Part shown: positions 58,359 through 64,000 of the stretch, piece by piece
Layout: each line of letters starts with the position of its first letter
Position numbering within the stretch: the stretch's first letter is position 1
Assembly: GCF_902459555.1 (NCBI RefSeq)
Contig: NZ_CABPSM010000013.1
Span: 62,001 to 126,000, forward strand
Source: Pandoraea horticolens
GTDB lineage: Bacteria > Pseudomonadota > Gammaproteobacteria > Burkholderiales > Burkholderiaceae
Direction: 5' to 3'
DNA: 64,000 bases
Notes under the pieces: generated by a model
The model's database searches: none
Told to the model about the DNA's origin: nothing
Seen by the model: only the letters and a program-made list of their open reading frames with translations
Translations under genes and position numbers: made by a program

Positions 58359-59170
58359 CACGAGAAAGTCCTCATGCATCAAGGCCTGGCGTTTGCCTGG
58401 CGTTGGTCGAAAAGTCATGGAAATAGAGAGAGGCAGCGTCAGGCTGAAAGGCTGCCAGGAAGGCTTGCCGGAAGCGGGCGATGTCGCGCCGGCGAAGCGT
58501 GGGAAGCGTATTAATGCAGCCTCGCCGCCGGCTGCAATTGCCCTATTGCGATGCGCGCGAACACATCGATTACCGTCAATTGAGACATCTGCCTTTTCGT
58601 GCGAGAAAAATAGACGAAGTAAGGAAAGCCCACATTTGAATAACTGTCATTCTTGTTTGAATCACAACCATAGCCCAATCGTTTGAAACAAAAATCCTCT
58701 CGTACCCGCGCGATACACGATGGCGCTCGAGCCGAATCAAAGGCGAGCACGCACACACCAAGCGAGGCACTCAGATCAAGGCGACACACGGGAAACGTCG
58801 AATCAGAATGTGTCAACTCGTGTGCAAAAACAAGCGCCAAGCGGTCTGACGAGACAAATTCGAGAGGAAAATGAGACGGTGAGATCTTGTGCCGCAGGGG
58901 CTGCGTGACAGAATAAGACGTGCTGATGGCAGAGCAGCAACAAGGCTCGTGAGCCAGTGATCCAAGTGGCTTAACGAGGCATGCAAATCACCAGTCACTT
59001 GTCGCTTAGGGGAATCCTTGTGAAACACGATTTCTCCGTATTTTTCTGAACGAATGGGTGATGCGCAATCTTGCCAACGATTGCGATGGACTCCCGATCA
59101 CCTCGTTCACATTGTCAGCCTTCATGGCGAAAACCAACCGATTGCGTATCACAACTGATAGGGAATAACG
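58359..59170. other. 812-bp stretch without a recognised gene
   Basis: This lies between the leftward SphA-like gene and the rightward SYLF lipoprotein gene and must contain both promoters. The sequence 58600-58720 is AT-richer than its surroundings (TTTGAATAACTGTCATTC...TTTGAAACAAAAATCC). Leftward open frames here have no ribosome-binding site or recognisable product. No repeat or RNA gene was identified. Confidence 0.35.
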
Positions 59171-59758
59171 ATGCAGAAACGGAACTCCATGCTGATGGTC
59201 GCGGCCGCGCTCGTCGTCGGCAGCTTAGCGTTTGCCGGTTGCACCACCACCGGCGACAAGCCCGACACCGCGGCGACCAGTGCATCCAAAGGTTCGGCGA
59301 TCGACGCCAGCGTCGATGCCACGCTGACGCGCCTCTATTCCACCGTCAAGGGCTCACGTGAGCTTGTCGCGAAGTCGCGCGGCGTGCTGGTCTTCCCGGA
59401 AGTGATCCAGGCCGGCTTCATCGTCGGTGCGCAGTCCGGTAACGGCGCCCTGCGCATTGGCGGCGATACAGTCGGTTACTACAACACGTCGTCGCTGTCG
59501 GTCGGTCTTCAGGCCGGCGCGCAGTCGAAGGCGATCGTCTTCCTGTTCATGACGCAGAGCGCGCTCGACGAGTTCCGCCATTCGGAAGGCTGGGCCGCCG
59601 GCGCAGGCGCGTCGGTCGCGCTCGTGAAGGTGGGTGCGAACGGCGCGGTCGACACAACCACGGCCACCGCGCCGGTCCAGGTTGTCGTGATGACCAACAC
59701 CGGCCTGATGGGCGACGTGTCGATCAACGGAACGAAGGTCACGAAGCTCAAGCTCTGA
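59171..59758 (+). CDS. SYLF-domain (YSC84-like) lipoprotein
   Basis: A 195-residue lipoprotein. The lipobox LAFAGC puts the lipid-bearing Cys at residue 24. The mature part is the SYLF/YSC84 lipid-binding domain: SRELVAKSRGVLVFPEVIQAGFIVGAQSGNGALRIGG, GYYNTSSLSVGLQAGAQSKAIVFLFMTQSALDEF and VVVMTNTGLMGDVSINGTKVTKL. Bacterial relatives are envelope proteins, and the family binds phosphoinositides in eukaryotes. It is probably anchored in the outer membrane. It is transcribed alone. Confidence 0.92.
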   Translation: MQKRNSMLMVAAALVVGSLAFAGCTTTGDKPDTAATSASKGSAIDASVDATLTRLYSTVKGSRELVAKSRGVLVFPEVIQAGFIVGAQSGNGALRIGGDTVGYYNTSSLSVGLQAGAQSKAIVFLFMTQSALDEFRHSEGWAAGAGASVALVKVGANGAVDTTTATAPVQVVVMTNTGLMGDVSINGTKVTKLKL

Positions 59759-60413
59759 CGCCACAGCAAGCGTATGCGCTTCGGTGCCGCGCCTGGGCCC
59801 TGCGCAAATGTCGGTGATCTTGCCACTCGGCATCGCCGCAACCTGGATCGCCCCTTATGGCCCGATCCAGGTCGCGGGCTCTTTCTTGAGCCCGCGAACC
59901 TCTGGCCTCACAGCACCGTTATCACGCGTGGGCACATGCGCCGACGCGTCGCCAGTATCGAAACGCTTCCCTCCTGCCCGCGCAAGAATCGGTGAACGAT
60001 TCAGCACAACGCCGTGTTCGCGGCCACAGCCCACGTCACGGTTTGCCCTCCCCTCACCGCAAGTCAACGGTCATCTCCGGCATATCAAACGCCGGCGTCC
60101 CCTTCGATACAGGCGATACGCTCACCGTCAACTGGACAGAAGCGATGCCCCCGACACCCCTCCCCGTCGAGACAGCCCCCACGAAGGATTTACGTCCGAT
60201 TTTCGTCACCGGGATTCGAGCAGATCACAATCGAGATCGAGATCAAACGACCTTTGTAAAAGTTCAAAGGCGAGGTGTAGCAAGCATTGCTAAGGTGAAC
60301 TATGACGTGCGCCCCATTCCGAGCAGAAAGCGCCAACCAAGCGCGATGGCACGTCCGGGGAACGCTTTTCCGGCGAGAGCTGTTTGCCAGCGCGCCTCGC
60401 ACGTTAGCTTCAT
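59759..60413. other. 655-bp stretch with one operator-like palindrome
   Basis: No gene was recognised between the SYLF lipoprotein and the ClpV-like gene. TAGCAA-GCA-TTGCTA at 60278-60292 is a perfect 6-3-6 inverted repeat about 120 bases before the ClpV-like start, in an AT-richer patch that could be its promoter. Short open frames here have no support. Confidence 0.4.
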
Positions 60414-63143
60414 ATGCTTGCGGAGTCTCTCGCTCTCCTCCGAAATTCTTGCATGCCTGACATGACACCTCGCGATACCACTCTCGTGCTGCAACGCCTC
60501 AATACCCACTGTGCGATGGCGCTCGAGGCGGCCGCGAGTCTGTGCCAGTTGCGGCTTTCAGACGAAATCACCGTCGAGCACTGGTTGCTCGCGCTCCTTG
60601 AGGCCGGCGATGGCGATATCCCCGCCATCATGGACCACTACGGCATCGACGTGGATGTTCTCTGGGATGTGCTGATGTCCACCATCGACCGCTTGCCGCG
60701 CAATCTGCGAAAAGATCCTGGCCTGTCGTCGCAACTCGTGAGCCTGCTGCACGCCTGCGCGGACAATCCCCAATGGCCTATCCGCTCCGCCCATTTGCTC
60801 CAGGTCATTGTTGATTCTCCGCACGTGCTGCGTGCCCCCTCACTCTGGCCGCTATTGAACTTCAGCAGCGCTCAAATCGACAAGCTTCTCTCCCAGCTCA
60901 GCGCCCACACATGCGAAACGCCGTCGCCCCTCAGCGCGCCCTCTGCGATAGTCGAGTCAATGCTTCAAACGACATTCGGGCAGGACATAGCGTCCACGGC
61001 TCATTCACGCATGCCGGCAGCGGCCGACGGCCTGGGCTCGGCATCGGCAGACCCGCTGGCACGTCACACCACCGATCTGACGGAGAAAGCGAGAAACAGG
61101 GAGCTCGATCCCGTCTTCGGGCGTGATCGAGAGATCCAGCAAATGGTCGAGGTCCTCGCCAAAAGCCGAAAAAACAGTCCGATCCTGGTGGGAGAACCGG
61201 GGGTGGGAAAAACGGCCTTGGTCAATGGGCTGGCGTTACGCTTGGCGAGCGGCGACGTACCGAATGTCATTCGCGACGTGCGTATTCTGACGCTTGACCT
61301 CGGGTCGTTGCTGCCCAGTATCGAAGGAGAAGCCAGATTCGGGCAGCAGCTTGACGCCGTGATCGACGCAGCGCAAACGAGCGCCGAGCCTGTGATTTTG
61401 TATATCGACGAAGTCCACACGCTCTCGAGATCCCGTCATGCGACAAATGAAGCAAACGCAATCGATCAATTAAGGCGCGCACTGGCGCGTTGTGACATAC
61501 GAACCATTGCTGTGGTGACGTGGGCTGAATACAAAGCGATCTTCGAGCCCGATGCCGCGCTGACGCGCCGCTGTCAGATCATTCAGGTCGACGAGCCGGA
61601 CGACGATGCAGCATGCCTGATGTTGCGCGGACTCAAGTGGCATTACGCAACGTTCCACCGAGTCCATGTGCGAGACGACGCGCTGGTGGCAGCAGTCAAG
61701 CTCGCGCGTCGCTATATTCCAACGCGGAAGTTACCGGAAAAAGCCTTTGATCTGCTCGATACCGCAGCCGGGTGCGTGAGAATGGCGCTCGACATCGCAC
61801 CTGCGGCCCTTCAGCGAGCCTCGGCAACCGTAAGTGCACTCGAAATCGAGCAGGCGACGCTTGAATTCGATATTGCCGAAGCAGGAACTGGGGCGTCCAA
61901 ACGGTTGAAGGACATCGAAATCGCCCTTCATGCCGCAAGAGCCGAGGTGAGTGACGTTCAAGCCCGTTGCGCGACCGAGCGCGAACTTGCCAATGCCATA
62001 CGGGCGCAGCGCGACGCAGCGCCTCAGATGCGCGACGCCGACGCGTTGGCGCTCGCTTGCGAAGCGCTGGCGCGGGCGCAAGCGCAGGACACGACCCCGC
62101 TCGTGTGCGCCGACGTAGACGCACAGGTGGTCGCTCAGGTGGTCTCCGAGTGGACAGGGATTCCCGTTGGCAATTTGACAATGGACGAGCCACATGATCT
62201 CCTCGCGCTGGACGCGTCATTGAGATCATGGATAGCGGGACAGCACGACGCCCTGCGGGTGCTCGCCGAGAACCTGCGGACCGCCAATGCCGGGTTCAAG
62301 CCGGAGCGTGCCCCGTCGGCGGTCTTCCTGCTGACGGGGCCATCCGGGGTGGGAAAGACCGAGACGGCATTGGCACTGGCGGACATCCTGTTCGGCAGTC
62401 AGGCCGCGCTTATCTCCCTCGACATGTCCGAATACCGCGAAGCCCACACCGCCTCCCGCTTGACGGGACCGCTGCCGGGCGATGTCGGATATGGCCGGGA
62501 GGGTGTGCTAACCGAGGCGGTGCGTCAACGGCCGTACAGCGTTGTTCTGCTTGATGGGCTGGAGAATGCCCATCGCGAGGTGTTGGACACACTCCGCCGA
62601 GTGGTCGATGGCCGCGTGACGCACGACGCGCAGGGACGCGCGATCGACTTCCGCAACTGCGTCTTCCTCATAACGTCCAGTGTCGGGGTCGAAACGATCG
62701 AGTCGATCACCGCCGAACACGCGGACGTGCCCCACGACATACTGCTCGAGGCGGTTCGACCGGTGTTGTCAACACACTTCTCGTCCGCCCTTCTCGAATG
62801 CGTCCAACCTCTTGTGTACCGGCCCTTGGATACGCCGGCGCTCCGGGAGGTCGTTCAAATGAAATTCGCAAAGGTGGCGGAACACCTGAAAGGGAAGCAC
62901 AGGATGACGTTATCCGTAGACGAATCGCTGGTGACAATGTTGGCGCAGCAGTGTTTCTCACGACATACCGGTGCGCCCGGCATCGACGCCCACATCAATC
63001 AAGAAGTCTTGCCCATGATTGCCCGGGAGATTCTGACCAGGCGTACCCCGGGTGAGGCAGCGCAGCAAATCGGCCTTACACTGTCGCAAGACGGTCTGCT
63101 TGCCATCGACGTTGTGGCAGGTGGGTTCCCGCGCAACGAGTAG
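60414..63143 (+). CDS. ClpV/TssH-like AAA+ ATPase with degenerate second ATPase domain
   Basis: A 909-residue Hsp100 protein with the ClpV order. The N-terminal ClpN-like domain (about 20-165) has VLQRLNTHCAMALEAAASLCQLRLSDEITVEHWLLALLE, matching the ClpV segment that binds sheath protein. D1 is intact (Walker A GEPGVGKT 260-267, Walker B LYIDEVHTL with Asp332/Glu333, RR of the arginine finger near 385). A middle coiled coil follows (about 465-560). D2 keeps Walker A GPSGVGKT (642-649). However, its Walker B is LLDGLENAH with Gly715 where the catalytic Glu belongs, its pore loop is PGDVGYG instead of PGYVGYG, and LLECV replaces the usual finger segment LLARM. ClpV normally disassembles the contracted type VI secretion sheath. 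No other T6SS gene is in the window. ATG codons at 60453 and 60462 are alternative starts. Confidence 0.85.
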   Translation: MLAESLALLRNSCMPDMTPRDTTLVLQRLNTHCAMALEAAASLCQLRLSDEITVEHWLLALLEAGDGDIPAIMDHYGIDVDVLWDVLMSTIDRLPRNLRKDPGLSSQLVSLLHACADNPQWPIRSAHLLQVIVDSPHVLRAPSLWPLLNFSSAQIDKLLSQLSAHTCETPSPLSAPSAIVESMLQTTFGQDIASTAHSRMPAAADGLGSASADPLARHTTDLTEKARNRELDPVFGRDREIQQMVEVLAKSRKNSPILVGEPGVGKTALVNGLALRLASGDVPNVIRDVRILTLDLGSLLPSIEGEARFGQQLDAVIDAAQTSAEPVILYIDEVHTLSRSRHATNEANAIDQLRRALARCDIRTIAVVTWAEYKAIFEPDAALTRRCQIIQVDEPDDDAACLMLRGLKWHYATFHRVHVRDDALVAAVKLARRYIPTRKLPEKAFDLLDTAAGCVRMALDIAPAALQRASATVSALEIEQATLEFDIAEAGTGASKRLKDIEIALHAARAEVSDVQARCATERELANAIRAQRDAAPQMRDADALALACEALARAQAQDTTPLVCADVDAQVVAQVVSEWTGIPVGNLTMDEPHDLLALDASLRSWIAGQHDALRVLAENLRTANAGFKPERAPSAVFLLTGPSGVGKTETALALADILFGSQAALISLDMSEYREAHTASRLTGPLPGDVGYGREGVLTEAVRQRPYSVVLLDGLENAHREVLDTLRRVVDGRVTHDAQGRAIDFRNCVFLITSSVGVETIESITAEHADVPHDILLEAVRPVLSTHFSSALLECVQPLVYRPLDTPALREVVQMKFAKVAEHLKGKHRMTLSVDESLVTMLAQQCFSRHTGAPGIDAHINQEVLPMIAREILTRRTPGEAAQQIGLTLSQDGLLAIDVVAGGFPRNE

Positions 63144-63149
63144 TCGGCA

Positions 63150-64000
63150 TCAATCCGGTGTCGCAAAGATGCTCCCCCCGGCACTCTGGAAATCGTCGGG
63201 GAAAGGTTTCAGCTTCTTCAATCGCACCGAGGCCGCAGCGGTTTGCTGGGCCAGATGCTCCGATGCAGGGTTTGCATAATTCAACAGATGGGTATACAAC
63301 CCCGTAACGCTCTGGTCGGCAAGCTCGAATGAAAAAGCCAGTTCTCGCGCCTCGCTCGGTGTCACCCCGAAACGTGCCCGGAATGCCCGTAGAAAATGGT
63401 TACTTCCAGAGAACGCCAGGTCATGAGCCAGACGGGTAATGGACAGCTCGCCTCGTCCGTTCCCGAGCGTCAGCGCGCGATAAGCGGCATCCAGCCGCTT
63501 GTTACGGATCACCGTCGCAATACCACCGTCAGCCGCGAAAATACGATAGAGATGCGCACGTGAGACACGAAAGCGCGTGATGATGGCATCCAGCCCCAAG
63601 GAAGGCGACGTGAGATTGGCATTGATGTATGAAAGCACTTGACTGCGCAGCACGCGCGAGAGCGCCGAGTCTTCGTTGAACCACGTCGATTCCGACTTCT
63701 TGGCGAGGATCTCGGCAAGCAGATTCAACGCGCCACTCTCCACACCGGGCGCTTCCTCGCCGTCAATCTCTGCGGCCACGTCCGACAGGCTGGTGAGGAA
63801 TCCGGCGAGCAAACGGGTGATAGCGTACTCAGCCTTGAGAACGGTACCGTGGATGCTGCGCCCGCCGGTGGATTTGTCGATTGCCTCGCGCGGGATCACC
63901 AGAGACACCGTCGCGCCTGGGCTGACCTGTGTATTGACAGCGCGCGAAAGATCCATGGCGAGAATATCGCCCGGACGCACCGCGACGGGTACCCCCTCGA
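63150..64000 (-). CDS. AraC-family regulator, 5' end cut by window edge
   Basis: The frame stays open to base 64000 (reading EGVPVAVRPGDILAMDLSRAV), so the start lies outside. The visible part is about 283 residues. An N-terminal cupin-like/AraC-binding-2 region has VRPGDILAMD. The C-terminal AraC domain has VLSYINANLTSPSLGLDAIITRFRVSRAHLYRIFA (first helix-turn-helix) and SITRLAHDLAFSGSNHFLRAFRARFGVTPSEAREL (second, with the family signature). The sequence extends about 55 residues past the usual end (ADQSVTGLYTHLLNYANPASEHLAQQTAAASVRLKKLKPFP), which is unusual. It converges on the ClpV-like gene with six bases between stops. Confidence 0.88.
   Translation of the reverse strand, partial: EGVPVAVRPGDILAMDLSRAVNTQVSPGATVSLVIPREAIDKSTGGRSIHGTVLKAEYAITRLLAGFLTSLSDVAAEIDGEEAPGVESGALNLLAEILAKKSESTWFNEDSALSRVLRSQVLSYINANLTSPSLGLDAIITRFRVSRAHLYRIFAADGGIATVIRNKRLDAAYRALTLGNGRGELSITRLAHDLAFSGSNHFLRAFRARFGVTPSEARELAFSFELADQSVTGLYTHLLNYANPASEHLAQQTAAASVRLKKLKPFPDDFQSAGGSIFATPD

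Noticed and set aside
58511-58840. Leftward 109-codon frame upstream of the SYLF gene
   Set aside because: No ribosome-binding site, mixed composition and no recognisable domain. It is probably non-coding promoter DNA.
1-64000. CRISPR arrays, tRNA or rRNA genes, IS elements and prophage
   Set aside because: No regular direct-repeat array, no cloverleaf-like or rRNA-like sequence, and no transposase, integrase or phage structural gene was seen on either strand by reading. A dedicated scan was not possible.

Overview
The window is high-GC, densely coded DNA with many LysR, GntR, IclR, MerR, TetR and AraC regulators. It also carries tcu, AtzD-type and OprD-type genes and ABC/MFS uptake systems. 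This points to a metabolically versatile betaproteobacterium of the Burkholderiaceae (Burkholderia sensu lato, Pandoraea or Cupriavidus relatives). That assignment is inferred from gene content and base composition; no rRNA or tRNA gene is present to confirm it. It reads as accessory chromosome: consecutive self-contained catabolic cassettes, each with its own regulator, and no replication, ribosomal or core biosynthetic genes. No CRISPR array, IS element or prophage was seen.

Layout: 0-5.3 kb holds an edge-truncated LysR gene divergent from a DHA2 drug exporter, two GNAT acetyltransferases, a secreted PEBP-like protein, and a MerR regulator with a clear MerR-type promoter in front of an SDR. 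5.5-10.5 kb is a complete tricarballylate locus (tcuR, tcuA, tcuB, tcuC). 10.9-14.0 kb is an epoxide hydrolase/NmrA pair with a divergent LysR. 14.2-20.5 kb is an operon of an ABC importer, an Asp/Glu-racemase-fold enzyme with an arylmalonate-decarboxylase-like active site, and a hydantoinase, with a divergent GntR and a palindromic operator. 20.7-23.7 kb holds an FAD oxidoreductase, a DUF1059 protein and an LprI-like protein.

24.2-35.1 kb is the most unusual region. A haem-oxygenase-like diiron oxidase (HDO) is clustered with three [2Fe-2S] proteins (a ferredoxin, a ferredoxin fused to an unfamiliar N-terminal domain, and a ferredoxin reductase). The same cluster carries an aldehyde dehydrogenase, a GlcG-like protein, an ornithine-cyclodeaminase-family reductase, an alpha/beta hydrolase, an amidase and an MFS importer. 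Five copies of a 15-bp palindrome (consensus TGTATACTGTATACA) lie upstream of the GntR gene and of every apparent transcription unit, so this looks like one regulon for breakdown of an unknown, probably nitrogen-containing compound.

35.3-37.7 kb encodes a large unrecognised exported protein. 37.8-47.8 kb is a second cassette: an OprD-type porin, an IclR regulator, an amidase, an AtzD/barbiturase-family ring-opening amidohydrolase and a BMP-type ABC importer. This suggests uptake and hydrolysis of a cyanurate- or barbiturate-like ring. 48.3-52.3 kb holds TetR/GST and DHA2 exporter/LysR pairs. 52.4-59.8 kb holds a CDF metal exporter, cytochrome b561, a GNAT, an unrecognised protein, a CPT-like kinase, a glycine-zipper protein, a SphA-like outer-membrane protein and a SYLF lipoprotein. 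60.4-63.1 kb encodes a ClpV-like AAA+ ATPase whose second ATPase domain has lost key residues, followed by an AraC regulator cut by the right edge.
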